Source of the DNA: Knoellia subterranea KCTC 19937
Lineage (GTDB): Bacteria > Actinomycetota > Actinomycetes > Actinomycetales > Dermatophilaceae
Reading direction: 5' to 3'
Assembly (NCBI RefSeq): GCF_000768685.1
Contig: NZ_AVPK01000012.1
Coordinates: 1 to 64,000 of the forward strand
Length of the DNA: 64,000 bases
Made by a program: the position numbers and the translations under genes. Positions 47,341-56,189 of the stretch are shown piece after piece. Numbering within the stretch: the first letter of the stretch is position 1; every line of letters begins with the position of its first letter. The notes under the pieces were generated by a model, which had not been told where the DNA came from, did not search any database, and saw nothing but the letters and a program-made list of their open reading frames with translations.

Positions 47341-47382
47341 GCCCAGCGGCATACGGAGGTTTCATTCCGTATGCCGCTGGGC
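47341..47382 (-). terminator. 17-bp perfect hairpin with paired octamers
   Basis: Arms 47341-47357 and 47366-47382 are perfect complements around an 8-nt loop, each carrying the octamer CGGCATAC/GTATGCCG. It lies 36 nt past the stop of the VWA gene. The rest of the gap 47155-47417 has a short tandem repeat near 47280-47310 and nothing else clear. Confidence 0.85.
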
Positions 47383-47417
47383 GGGGAGGCGCTCGCTCCC
47401 TGGACGAGCGCTGTGGC

Positions 47418-48746
47418 TTACTTCTTCTTCGGTGGGACCGAGCAGGTGGCGGTGGCGGTGTTGCCCGCCGCGTCGGTGGCCGTCAGGGTGGCGTCACCCT
47501 TGAAGGTGAAGTGCCAGTCGACCGCACCTTCGAAGGGAACGACCGTCGAGGCCGCGATGCCGGGGGCCTGCGTCAGCTTGAAGTACGTCCCCGGGTCGTA
47601 CGGCCCGAAGGTCGTTCCGGTGACGTTGTCCTTGATGCTGACCGTGACGCCGGGCAGGTTGTCGGACGCCACCATCTGGAAGAAACCGGCGTTCTGCCAA
47701 CCACCAGGTGTCACACCGTCGGGGTTGACGCCGGGACCGCACGCCATGGTGGGCGGCGTGACGTCGTTGACCTTGATGTTGACCGTCTGGACGAACTCGT
47801 CGCCGGCTTCGGCACCGTTGATGAGGAACGTCGTGGTGCAGGTGAGCGTCGATCCCTGCGGGGCGTCGGCCGCGACGGTGATGGCCTCGTCGAGGACGAC
47901 GTCGGTGCCGCTCGGCACGGTCTGGGGCAGGCTGGGGGTGAAGGCCACCGACAGGCCGGTGTCACACGTCGTGTTGGCGGTCACCTCGGCCGGCAGGTTC
48001 GACAGGCCGTCGAGGATCGCCGTGGAGACGCCGCTCGGGTCGACGTTCGGCATGAACGTGCCACCGGTCGCGCCGGTGATCGACGTGGCCTGCCCCGTGG
48101 CGTTGAGCCCGTCACCGGATCCGCTGTCGACGTTGATGGCGATGACCCGCGCCGACACGTCGGTCAGCGAGGTCGTGGCGTCGGCGAGGCTGTGACCGAG
48201 GCTCGGGTCGTGACCGCTCGCGTCGCCGAACCACACGACGATGCGCGACGAACCGGGCCGGAAGGAGATCTGGTCTCCCCCGTTGCCGATCTGCCAGAGC
48301 GCGTTGAGCTGGGCCTCCGGGGTGTCGCCACCACCGGACGCGCTGACCGCGTTGATCGCGGCCTGGGCCGTCGCCGGCGTCGGCGTGAGATCCGTGCGAC
48401 GCGTGAAGACCCCCGCGCCATCGCCCTCGTCCTTGTAGTCGACGACGGCGAACTGTGCCTCGGGTTGGGCCGTCTGGACGTCGCCGACGATGGACGTCAT
48501 CGCGGCCTTGACGTTGTTGATCGCCGAATCCATCGAACCCGTCGAGTCGACGACGAGCACGATGTCGGGCTTCGGCGGAATCTCCGGTGTGGAGACTGTC
48601 TTCGTGACGTGGATCGTCGTGCCCGGGTCGACGGACTGGTCGACCGTGGACGGGCTGACACCCGCCGCGAGTGCGGAGGCGGGCAGGGCCACCAGCGCTC
48701 CGGTGGCGACGAGGGAAAGTACTGACTTTCGTGCGCGAACAAACAT
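47418..48746 (-). CDS. secreted von Willebrand factor A domain protein
   Basis: Predicted 442 aa from ATG 48746 with GAGGACG upstream. Cleavable signal peptide (ending ASALAAG), then a VWA domain (about 60-260) with MIDAS motif VDSTGSMDS. Two beta-sandwich-like regions follow with ADAPQGSTLTCTTTFLINGA and ATLTATDAAGNTATATCSVP, the last similar to bacterial Ig/HYR-type repeats, and a Lys-Lys-Lys end. No anchor is visible, so it is released or wall-bound. The frame extends upstream but without signal-like sequence. Confidence 0.86.
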   Translation of the reverse strand: MFVRARKSVLSLVATGALVALPASALAAGVSPSTVDQSVDPGTTIHVTKTVSTPEIPPKPDIVLVVDSTGSMDSAINNVKAAMTSIVGDVQTAQPEAQFAVVDYKDEGDGAGVFTRRTDLTPTPATAQAAINAVSASGGGDTPEAQLNALWQIGNGGDQISFRPGSSRIVVWFGDASGHDPSLGHSLADATTSLTDVSARVIAINVDSGSGDGLNATGQATSITGATGGTFMPNVDPSGVSTAILDGLSNLPAEVTANTTCDTGLSVAFTPSLPQTVPSGTDVVLDEAITVAADAPQGSTLTCTTTFLINGAEAGDEFVQTVNIKVNDVTPPTMACGPGVNPDGVTPGGWQNAGFFQMVASDNLPGVTVSIKDNVTGTTFGPYDPGTYFKLTQAPGIAASTVVPFEGAVDWHFTFKGDATLTATDAAGNTATATCSVPPKKK

Positions 48747-48960
48747 TGCATCGTCCTCAGCTCTGTTGTGCGTTGCTGTCGAACGAGCCTCCCCGGCCTG
48801 GGGCTCGAGTGGCAGGTCGGCGCCGCGTCGTGACTGTCGTGGCGACCATGGCTTCGCCTGCGTACCGGCCTGGCTGGCCGAGGTCCCCCGAGGGCGATGG
48901 CTCTCCAGCCGATCCCGTGCCCCCTGTTTCCCACCTTCAGGATAGGACCGGGACTTCGCG

Positions 48961-49347
48961 GTGGCGTCGAGTTTTCGGAAATTGGAGCGAGTCAGAGAAT
49001 CCCGAACTCGCACTCCCCGTCATCAGCATCGCGCGGACCGCGGCGGCCTCATCCGACCCCGCACGGAGACGCTGGTGGTCGGCGGGCGCAGCCAACACAA
49101 GCTCGTTGACTCGATGTTCAAACAGGTCGAGGTCGTTCGCAGCGTCGTGGGCGAGTCCGTCCCCGTAACGGGCGTGCTTTGCTTCATCGAGTCAGACTGG
49201 CCCCTGATCGACGGAGACTTCACAACGCGAGGCGTGCTGGTGACGTGGCCCAAGCGGCTCTACGCATTGCTGGCTAAGGACGGACCACAAGCGCACGCGA
49301 TCGCCGACCTTCATCGACGAATCGCGGCAACACTGCCGCCTGCCTGA
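48961..49347 (+). pseudogene. truncated NERD (nuclease-related) domain gene
   Basis: The frame ending at 49347 encodes ETLVVGGRSQHKLVDSMFKQ, then VPVTGVLCFIESDWPLIDG and FTTRGVLVTWPKRLYALL. This is the C-terminal half of a NERD domain. The N-terminal half with its expected nuclease residues is missing, and the sequence before about 49040 is not NERD-like. It looks like a decayed or truncated remnant at the edge of the nuclease-type island. Confidence 0.6.
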
Positions 49348-49439
49348 CCCAAGGAGGACCCTCAGCACCCCGACGTCAGCTGCCGGTGGCAATGTCGAAT
49401 CGCGCAACCAGGCAGGACTCTTCGCAATAGAGTGACGAC

Positions 49440-50270
49440 GTGGCTGCGGGCGAGGCATGGAGCTCCTTGGAGAACGAGGTCATCGTTGCCGCTTACCTCG
49501 ACATGCTGGAGCGCGAGCTCCGTGGCGAACCCTTCACTAAGAGCGTGATCAACGAACGTGTTCGACAGCAGATAGGTCGCTCTCGCGGTTCTGTCGAGTA
49601 CAAGTTCCAAAACGTCTCCGCGGTCCTCATCGAGTTGGGCCACCCCTATGTCCGGGGCTATAAGGCTGCGTCCAATTTCCAGGATTCGCTTCGCGACGCG
49701 GTTCTGGCGCATGTTGACGCGGCGCCATCGCTGCGCGCAACGGCCTTGGCAGAGTTTGGCCGTGTGCCAGAGCCACGAGGCGACTTCTCGTGGAACCTCA
49801 CGGATCCCCCGAAGGTGGAGTTCAGTGCCCACCACGGATTCTTAAGGCGGGCCGCCAAGGTCGACTTTGTTCAGGTCGACGCCGCGAATCGAGCCCTTGG
49901 ATTGGCCGGCGAGCGGGCTGTCGTCGAACTCGAGCGACAGCGGCTTGCTGATGCTGGCTTGGGGAAGCTCGCACGAAGCGTCAGGCACGTAAGCGTCGAA
50001 GAGGGCGATGGGCTGGGCTACGACATCAGATCCTTCAACTTCCAAGGTGAAGAGAAGTTCATCGAGGTCAAGACGACGCGGCGAGGGCCCTTGTGGCCGA
50101 TGCTCATTTCAAGCAACGAGGTCAAATTCAGTCAGGAAGAGTCCGAACGGTTCCACCTTTACCGTGTCTTCGACTTCGACGAGCCGAAGCGTGGGCTCTA
50201 TGAGTTGGCTGGCGATGTGGCCGAGAGTTGCCAGCTACGCCCGGCCCAGTACGAGGCAATACCCGCGTAG
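49440..50270 (+). CDS. DUF3883 (PD-(D/E)xK nuclease-like) protein
   Basis: Predicted 276 aa starting at GTG 49440. The N-terminal 90 residues (LENEVIVAAYLDMLERELRG, SVINERVRQQIGRSRGSVEY) resemble a helical domain found on restriction-type proteins. The C-terminal DUF3883 region has GDGLGYDIRSF and EKFIEVKTTRRG, the D...ExK set of the restriction-enzyme fold, as in Mrr-like and defence-island proteins. Base and codon use are less GC-biased than in neighbours, consistent with transfer. Likely a DNA-modifying or restriction-linked protein; target unknown. Confidence 0.82.
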   Translation: MAAGEAWSSLENEVIVAAYLDMLERELRGEPFTKSVINERVRQQIGRSRGSVEYKFQNVSAVLIELGHPYVRGYKAASNFQDSLRDAVLAHVDAAPSLRATALAEFGRVPEPRGDFSWNLTDPPKVEFSAHHGFLRRAAKVDFVQVDAANRALGLAGERAVVELERQRLADAGLGKLARSVRHVSVEEGDGLGYDIRSFNFQGEEKFIEVKTTRRGPLWPMLISSNEVKFSQEESERFHLYRVFDFDEPKRGLYELAGDVAESCQLRPAQYEAIPA

Positions 50271-50308
50271 CTCGACCATTTGTCGGAACCGAGCACCAGG
50301 GTGAGGGC

Positions 50309-50599
50309 ATGGCATCTCAACGTGCAGACCTGTGGGATCGGTTCGTCGACGAGGCCCTCCCCTACGTCGGACTCCCTGAACTCCCGGACCGGCTCCGAAT
50401 CATCTGTCCCAACCTCACGTCTCGTGAGGTCGACTCGTGGGTAGCGAGGTTCAACACTGCCAACAGTCATCCTTCCGCAGCGGCAGGGTCCAGCTCCAGC
50501 CTCTGCTTGACGGACGACGAGGCCGACGGCATCTGGTACGACCGTATGAAGTCCGTGGCCTTCGACTTCATCGAAGAAGTCGAAACACATGGAGCCTGA
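50309..50599 (+). CDS. small hypothetical protein in nuclease island
   Basis: Predicted 96 aa from ATG 50309; an upstream ATG at 50228 in frame would overlap the DUF3883 gene. Helical, soluble (RADLWDRFVDEALPYVG, DRMKSVAFDFIEEVETHG). Family unknown. It lies 38 nt after the DUF3883 gene and ends 7 nt from the convergent HNH gene, so it is probably co-transcribed with DUF3883. Confidence 0.6.
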   Translation: MASQRADLWDRFVDEALPYVGLPELPDRLRIICPNLTSREVDSWVARFNTANSHPSAAAGSSSSLCLTDDEADGIWYDRMKSVAFDFIEEVETHGA

Positions 50600-50606
50600 G
50601 GGGTTT

Positions 50607-51524
50607 CTAGCCCGCAGCGTGGAAACGCTCATACGCAGCCTCAAGCAGGTCTTTGTCAGGTCGGTCGCGTCTGGCCGAGGGAACGACCATGAGGCGACCG
50701 CCGTGCAAATCCTGCAAACCGTGCTTCAGCATGGGCCCGTCGATCTCGTGAAGTAGATCCTCTCGGATCTGGACTACCAGATCGGGACGAATCCCGAGGA
50801 TGTACGAGTCGAGCGCCGCATGGTGAATCTTGCACAGGGCCAACCCATTTCGCACGGCAGCGACGCCGGCCTCATCTCGATCCGGGACCAAGTGGGCGGC
50901 ATCGAGGAGTGGGCTGTGCCCTAACGCGCAGACGGCACAACGCGTCCCGTACGCGTGCATTACGGCGGCCCGGAAAATCGGTTGATGCAGGCGCCGACGC
51001 GTCTCGACGGTGACGTAGCGCTTCAGCATGTCCTCAAGCTGGGAGTCCGGCTGCAGCGCACCTCCCGCGACAGCGTCTACGAGGAACTCCAGACCTGCCT
51101 CATGTTCACCGACGATAAAGACTGGAAATGCCGCGTGATAGACCCCGGGCGCTACGCCGAAGAACCAGATCAGCGGGAGCCTCTGATCCATCGCTGCACG
51201 AAGAGCACGGTTCTCCGGGTGCTGCGCGTCGGTGCCGCGGTACTTGTAGCGGATCAATCCGTCTTCACCGCGCGAGTCCTCATAGGGGCGATCCGCGCCC
51301 TCAGGCCTATAGACGGTTCGAAATGACAGTGCCGCATCGAGGACGGCTGGTTTCCGAATACCCCGCTGTGGATCCATGAGAGGCATCGGTTGACCCCGGA
51401 ATCGAAACTCCTTGATCTCCTCTGTCGTCAATGCATCGAGTCCGTCATTGGTCCGCAGAGCCAGCCAAGCCATCGCCTCACGCCGGAGGGCTATATCAAC
51501 GTCGTCGCTCCACGTCGTGGCCAT
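50607..51524 (-). CDS. HNH endonuclease, putative restriction enzyme (HNH_2 type)
   Basis: Predicted 305 aa. The N-terminal 160 residues form a domain (IRYKYRGTD, HPENRALRAAMDQRLPLIWF, FPVFIVGE) like the DNA-recognition part of ScoMcrA-type or SRA-like restriction proteins. The C-terminal HNH_2 motif follows: GTRCAVCALGH, DAAHLVPDRD, NGLALCKIHHAALDSY. Such proteins are candidates for modification-dependent (type IV) restriction. No methyltransferase is adjacent, which fits that reading. It faces the DUF3883 pair tail to tail. Confidence 0.83.
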   Translation of the reverse strand: MATTWSDDVDIALRREAMAWLALRTNDGLDALTTEEIKEFRFRGQPMPLMDPQRGIRKPAVLDAALSFRTVYRPEGADRPYEDSRGEDGLIRYKYRGTDAQHPENRALRAAMDQRLPLIWFFGVAPGVYHAAFPVFIVGEHEAGLEFLVDAVAGGALQPDSQLEDMLKRYVTVETRRRLHQPIFRAAVMHAYGTRCAVCALGHSPLLDAAHLVPDRDEAGVAAVRNGLALCKIHHAALDSYILGIRPDLVVQIREDLLHEIDGPMLKHGLQDLHGGRLMVVPSARRDRPDKDLLEAAYERFHAAG

Positions 51525-51623
51525 ACCGGACAGCTTGCCATCTCAGACATTGACGCCTGGCGCTCTGCAAAAGATCTCGGGTCAGTGCTCAACATCGCGG
51601 GCCGGCCGAATCGACAACGAAAG

Positions 51624-51659
51624 AAGGGCCCGAGACGGTGTTCCGTCTCGGGCCCTTCG
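51624..51659 (-). terminator. 16-bp perfect-stem terminator after nrdJ
   Basis: Arms 51624-51639 and 51644-51659 are perfect complements around a TGTT loop, 10 nt past the nrdJ stop. Confidence 0.9.
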
Positions 51660-51669
51660 ATGCTTTCGA

Positions 51670-54651
51670 TCAGCTGCAGCCGCTGGTGGATCCGCAGCCT
51701 TCGCAGACGTAGCAGCTACCGGCGGGGCGCATCTTCGTTCCGCAGGTCATGCAGATCGGTGCGTCTGCCGACTTGCCCTGGAACTTCTCCAGGAGCTCGG
51801 CCGACGAGTGCACGTCACCGGAGACCTCACGAGCGGAGGCAGCACCGGCACCGAAGTTGACCTCACCGGCGCGGTCCTCGGACTCGCCCGCCTCGTCAGC
51901 CGCGACCTCGTCGGTCTTGGCCGGAGCAGCCGCAGCCGTCTTCTTCGGCGAGGCCGCACCGACTCCCTGCGAGTAGGACTCGATCTCGTCCTCGATCGCC
52001 TCGGCGTCATCCGAGTCGACCGTGGCCGGGGCGTAGGACCCGGTCTCGAGCTGACGCTGACGCTCCTCGGCGGTGTGGATGCCCATGAACGACCGGGTCT
52101 CGAAGTCGAGGTGGTCGAGCGCCAGGCGGCGGAAGACGTAGTCGACGAGCGACTGGCCCATCCGGATGTCCTGGTCGTCGGTCATGCCGGCCGGCTCGAA
52201 GCGCATGTTCGTGTACTTCTCGACGTACGTCTCGAGCGGCACGCCGTACTGCAGGCCGACCGAGATCGCGATGGAGAAGGCGTCCATGACTCCGGCGAGG
52301 GTCGAGCCCTGCTTGCCGAACTTGAGGAAGACCTCACCGAGGCGACCGTCCTCGTAGGTGCCGGCCGTCATGTAGCCCTCGGCGCCACCGATCGCGAACG
52401 ACGTCGTCTGCGAGTTGCGGCGCTTCGGCAGACGCTCACGCGTCGGACGGTAGACGACCTTCTCGACGACCTTGGTCTCGCCGGCCTCGGCACCAGCGGC
52501 AGCCTTGCCCGCCTCGGCGTCCTTGGCGGTCGAGCCACCGTCGGACAGCGGCTGACCAACCTTGCACGCGTCGCGGTAGACCGCGAGCGCCTTGAGGCCC
52601 ATCTTCCAACCCTGGATGTAGACGTCCTCGATCTCCTCGACCGTGGCCGTCTCCGGCAGGTTGACCGTCTTGGAGATGGCGCCGGAGAGGAACGGCTGAG
52701 TCGCCGCCATCATCCGCACGTGACCCATCGGCGAGATCGCCCGGGCGCCCATGGCGGTGTCGAAGATCTCGTAGTGCTCGGTCTTGAGGCCGGGGGCGTC
52801 GATGACGTGACCCTTGTCGGCGATGAACTCGACGATCGCCTCGACCGTCTCCTCGGTGTAGCCGAGCTTGCGCAGGGCCCGCGGGATGGTGAGGTTGACG
52901 ATCTGCATCGAGCCGCCACCGACGAGCTTCTTGAACTTCACGAGCGAGAAGTCCGGCTCGATGCCCGTGGTGTCGCAGTCCATCATGAATCCGATGGTTC
53001 CGGTCGGGGCGAGCACCGACGCCTGGGCGTTGCGGTAGCCGTTCTTCTCCCCCACCTTGACGACGGCGTCCCACGCCTTCGTCGCGGCGCGGTGGATGTC
53101 CTTGTCCATGGTGTGCATGGTGCGGATCGCGTCGTTGGCCGCGGCGTGCTTGCGCATGACGCGCTTGTGGGCGTCGGCGTTGCGGGCGTACCCGTTGTAC
53201 GCACCGACGACACCGGCGAGCTCGGCGGAGCGCTTGTAGGCGGCACCGGTGAGCAGCGAGGTGATCGACGCGGCGAGCGCGCGGCCACCGTCGGAGTCGT
53301 AGCCGTGACCCGTCGCCATGAGGAGCGCGCCGAGGTTGGCGTAGCCGATGCCGAGCTGGCGGTAGTCACGAGTAGTTGCGCCGATGCTTTCGGTCGGGAA
53401 GTCCGCGAAGCAGATCGAGATGTCCATCGCCGTGATGACGAGCTCGGTCACCTTCTGGAAGGTCGCGACGTCGAACGTGTCGTCGTCCTTGAGGAACTTC
53501 AGCAGGTTGAGCGAGGCCAGGTTGCACGAGGAGTTGTCGAGCGACATGTACTCCGAGCACGGGTTCGACGCGGTGATGCGACCCGTCTCCGGGTTGGTGT
53601 GCCAATCGTTGATCGTGTCGTCGTACTGGATGCCCGGGTCGGCGCACTCCCACGCGGCCTTGGCGATCTTGCCCATGAGCTCGCGAGCGTCGACGGTCTC
53701 GATGACGGAGCCGTCCTTGCGCGAGCGCAGACCGAACTCGGTGCCCTCCTCGACCGCGCGCATGAACTCGTCGTTGACGCGCACCGAGTTGTTGGCGTTC
53801 TGGTACTGCACGGACACGATGTCCTTGCCGCCCAGGTCCATGTCAAAGCCGGCGTCACGCAGCGCGCGGATCTTGTCCTCCTCGCGCGCCTTCGTCTCGA
53901 CGAACTCCTCGATGTCCGGGTGGTCGACGTCGAGGACGACCATCTTGGCTGCACGACGGGTCGCGCCACCGGACTTGATCGTTCCGGCGGACGCGTCGGC
54001 GCCACGCATGAACGAGACCGGGCCGGAGGCCGTGCCACCGGAAGACAGGAGCTCCTTGCTGGAGCGGATGCGCGACAGGTTGAGACCCGCGCCCGAGCCG
54101 CCCTTGAAGATGAAGCCCTCTTCCTTGTACCAGTTGAGGATCGAGTCCATCGAGTCGTCGACGGAGAGGATGAAGCAGGCCGAGACCTGCTGCGGCGACT
54201 TGGTGCCGACGTTGAACCAGACCGGCGAGTTGAAGCTGAACACCTGGTGCAGCAGGGCGTAGGTCAGCTCGTGCTCGAAGATCTCGGCGTCGGTGTCAGC
54301 GGCAAAGTAGCCGTGCTCCTTGCCGGCCTTGACGTAGGTCAGGACGACACGGTCGATGAGCTGCTTGAGCCCCTGCTCGCGCTCGGGCGTGCCGACGGCG
54401 CCGCGGAAGTACTTCGTCGTGACGATCGTGGAGGCGTTGACGCTCCAGAAGTCAGGGAACTCGACGCCGCGCTGCTCGAAGATCGTCTCGCCGGTCTTCC
54501 AGTTCTGCTGGACGACGTCGCGCTTCTCCCAGGTCACCTCGTCGTAGGGGTGGACTCCGGGGGTCGTGTAGATGCGCTCGACTTTGATGCCGTTGCTCCC
54601 CTTGGCCGAATTCTTACGGGCACCTGCACGTGCTCCGGCGGTCTCGGTCAT
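51670..54651 (-). CDS. nrdJ: vitamin B12-dependent (class II) ribonucleotide reductase
   Basis: Predicted 993 aa from ATG 54651, with AGGGAG 6 nt upstream; ATG 54657 sits on that site and is less likely. It reduces ribonucleotides to deoxyribonucleotides using adenosylcobalamin, with or without oxygen. Active-site Cys/Glu region ASNPCSEYMSLDNSSCNLAS, ACFILSVDDSMDSI, and PTGTIGFMMDCDTTGIEP are diagnostic. The C-terminal CMTCGTKMRPAGSCYVCEGC provides redox/zinc cysteines. It follows nrdR on the same strand, and the NrdR boxes upstream of nrdR probably control both. Confidence 0.97.
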   Translation of the reverse strand: MTETAGARAGARKNSAKGSNGIKVERIYTTPGVHPYDEVTWEKRDVVQQNWKTGETIFEQRGVEFPDFWSVNASTIVTTKYFRGAVGTPEREQGLKQLIDRVVLTYVKAGKEHGYFAADTDAEIFEHELTYALLHQVFSFNSPVWFNVGTKSPQQVSACFILSVDDSMDSILNWYKEEGFIFKGGSGAGLNLSRIRSSKELLSSGGTASGPVSFMRGADASAGTIKSGGATRRAAKMVVLDVDHPDIEEFVETKAREEDKIRALRDAGFDMDLGGKDIVSVQYQNANNSVRVNDEFMRAVEEGTEFGLRSRKDGSVIETVDARELMGKIAKAAWECADPGIQYDDTINDWHTNPETGRITASNPCSEYMSLDNSSCNLASLNLLKFLKDDDTFDVATFQKVTELVITAMDISICFADFPTESIGATTRDYRQLGIGYANLGALLMATGHGYDSDGGRALAASITSLLTGAAYKRSAELAGVVGAYNGYARNADAHKRVMRKHAAANDAIRTMHTMDKDIHRAATKAWDAVVKVGEKNGYRNAQASVLAPTGTIGFMMDCDTTGIEPDFSLVKFKKLVGGGSMQIVNLTIPRALRKLGYTEETVEAIVEFIADKGHVIDAPGLKTEHYEIFDTAMGARAISPMGHVRMMAATQPFLSGAISKTVNLPETATVEEIEDVYIQGWKMGLKALAVYRDACKVGQPLSDGGSTAKDAEAGKAAAGAEAGETKVVEKVVYRPTRERLPKRRNSQTTSFAIGGAEGYMTAGTYEDGRLGEVFLKFGKQGSTLAGVMDAFSIAISVGLQYGVPLETYVEKYTNMRFEPAGMTDDQDIRMGQSLVDYVFRRLALDHLDFETRSFMGIHTAEERQRQLETGSYAPATVDSDDAEAIEDEIESYSQGVGAASPKKTAAAAPAKTDEVAADEAGESEDRAGEVNFGAGAASAREVSGDVHSSAELLEKFQGKSADAPICMTCGTKMRPAGSCYVCEGCGSTSGCS

Positions 54652-54784
54652 TGCCATCTCCCTCTTCTGCCCGGCTCAACCCGGGCGTTCTGTGACCTGT
54701 TATTGAGTGAATCAGCGACCACTGACAGTCCGTGCCAGCGATCGAATGGTGCTGGTGATGCGACGTTCTTTTCGCGTATGCCGG

Positions 54785-55300
54785 TCAGCTGGGACCGGCG
54801 GCCGGGTCGCCTTCGCGACCGGACGGCATACGTTCAGGCTCGTGGCCGAGGGCTTCGCGCTCGACGCGCAGCAGGGTGATCGCCTGCTCGAAGTCCTCGA
54901 GGTTGTCGAAGGCCTGGTAGACGCTGGCGAACCGCAGGTAGGCGACCTCGTCGAGGCACCGCAGCGGCTCGAGGATGGCGAGCCCGACCTCGTGGGCGTC
55001 GACCTCGGCCTGTCCGAGGCCGCGGATCGACTCCTCCACCTTGTGGGCGAGGAGGGCGAGCTCGTCCTCGGTGACCGGTCGGCCCTGGCAGGCCTTGCGG
55101 ACGCCGACGAGGACCTTGGCCCGGCTGAACGGCTCCGTCGCTCCGGACCGCTTGACGACGGACAGTGCCGCGGTCTCGACGGTCGTGAAGCGCTTGCCGC
55201 ACTCGGGGCACTGACGGCGGCGGCGAATGCTCGAGCCGTCGTCGGTGGCGCGCGAGTCCATGACGCGTGAGTCGGTGTGACGACAGAACGGGCAGTGCAT
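54785..55300 (-). CDS. nrdR: transcriptional repressor NrdR
   Basis: Predicted 171 aa from ATG 55300 (AAAGGAG). An N-terminal zinc ribbon ([28 protein letters not shown]) is followed by an ATP-cone domain ([20 protein letters not shown]). It represses ribonucleotide reductase genes in an (d)ATP-dependent manner. It precedes nrdJ, as in Streptomyces. Two NrdR-box-like sites lie upstream. Its 3' end contains one GTATGCCG-type octamer and another overlaps its stop region. Confidence 0.96.
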   Translation of the reverse strand: MHCPFCRHTDSRVMDSRATDDGSSIRRRRQCPECGKRFTTVETAALSVVKRSGATEPFSRAKVLVGVRKACQGRPVTEDELALLAHKVEESIRGLGQAEVDAHEVGLAILEPLRCLDEVAYLRFASVYQAFDNLEDFEQAITLLRVEREALGHEPERMPSGREGDPAAGPS

Positions 55301-55743
55301 GAACCGGGCTCCTTTCGCGCCGATGGGTCGCCGATTGGGGATGAATCTGGGGACCACTTGGGGACAACGTGTGGAGAACCCCCGTGCCCCTGTGAACCAT
55401 ATGTGGATGAACTACATCGGTGTAACCACTAGATGTAGTAGCCAGTATGCGCCTGTGACACAGGCCTCGCAACCCCATCCACGAACTTCTGTGTGTCCTC
55501 GGCGTGTCCCGGCGTGTCGCCCCCAACCTCCCCGGATTTGCCCCCTCAGAGGCGTATCAGGACCACCCGCACCGCACGTCCCAACTCGCCTATTCCTCCT
55601 CTCCGGCCCAACCTGCGCACCGGGTGCGGCAAACGCCCACACAGGCGACGGGCCTGCGCGTAGCACTCCCTCACCGGGCGACGTTTGCCGCACACCGTGC
55701 CCGCGACCAGGTCCTGTCAGTGCCCGCCCGTACGGTCCACCTC
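55301..55743. other. 443-bp gene-free region between nrdR and the VOC gene
   Basis: It holds the nrdR promoter side with the NrdR-box pair and an A/T-richer patch at about 55395-55450. From 55450 to 55743 I see no convincing gene, repeat or hairpin, only GC-rich spacer before the VOC start. Confidence 0.5.
55411..55440 (-). promoter_or_regulatory. adjacent NrdR-box-like sites
   Basis: The plus strand reads ACTACATCGGTGTA (55411-55424) then ACCACTAGATGTAGTA (55425-55440). Both resemble the 16-bp NrdR box with CTA/TAG-type arms. Centre spacing is about 16 bp rather than the 31-32 bp I recall for E. coli, so the exact register is uncertain. Confidence 0.55.
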
Positions 55744-56097
55744 ATGACGCTGAAACTGGGAATGATCACGACCGACACGACCGATGCCGAGGGCCTCGCC
55801 ACCTGGTGGGCGGAGGTGACCGGCGCCGAGATCACCGAGACCAACGACGGCTGGTACGTCATCGTCAAGGGCGGTTCCCTGCCCGTGCTGTTGGCCTTCC
55901 AGAAGGTCGAGGAACCCACGCCGGGCAAGAACCGCATCCACCTCGACCTCACCACCGAGGACCTCGAGGGCGCCACTGAGCAGCTCCTCGCGAGGGGCGC
56001 CACCTTGGTCGGACGCCGAGGCGACGAGAACTTCCGCTGGCACACGCTGGCGGATCCGCAGGGCAACGAGTTCTGCATCGCTGGCTCTGCCGACTGA
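55744..56097 (+). CDS. VOC (glyoxalase-like) family protein
   Basis: Predicted 117 aa, one vicinal-oxygen-chelate domain made of two beta-alpha-beta-beta-beta units: MITTDTTDAEGLATWWAEVT and RIHLDLTTEDLEGATEQLLA with a C-terminal LADPQGNEFCI. Small VOC proteins of this type include dioxygenases, glyoxalases and drug-binding proteins; no specific substrate can be read. Ribosome site weak. It is convergent with the hydrolase gene, separated by an octamer hairpin. Confidence 0.85.
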   Translation: MTLKLGMITTDTTDAEGLATWWAEVTGAEITETNDGWYVIVKGGSLPVLLAFQKVEEPTPGKNRIHLDLTTEDLEGATEQLLARGATLVGRRGDENFRWHTLADPQGNEFCIAGSAD

Positions 56098-56109
56098 ACC
56101 ACGGACGCC

Positions 56110-56146
56110 GGTATGCCGGCCGCGCGAGTCGCGCGGACGGCATACC
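56110..56146. terminator. octamer-pair hairpin at left edge of caspase/CHAT module
   Basis: Arms 56110-56125 and 56131-56146 pair with one mismatch around loop GAGTC, each carrying the octamer. It lies between the convergent VOC and hydrolase genes and differs from the hairpin at 61543-61579 at only one of 37 positions. Confidence 0.8.
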
Positions 56147-56189
56147 TGCAATGGTCCGCGGCGGCGAAGCTGCTGTTCCGTCCGCCGAA

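Noticed and set aside
46925-47365. 146-codon frame as an independent gene
   Set aside because: Its first half is Cys/Pro/Gly-rich noise; only the second half is protein-like, and that continues the frame of the adjacent pseudogene parts.
54652-54784. Cobalamin riboswitch before nrdJ
   Set aside because: Such a switch controls class II reductase in some actinobacteria, but the 133-bp gap lacks any B12-box-like sequence. NrdR boxes upstream of nrdR are the visible control.
51412-54879. 1155-codon open frame antisense to nrdJ
   Set aside because: Its sequence is Arg/Asp/Val/Leu-rich without any domain, as expected when a GC-rich gene with G/C-ending codons is read on the other strand. nrdJ is unmistakable there.
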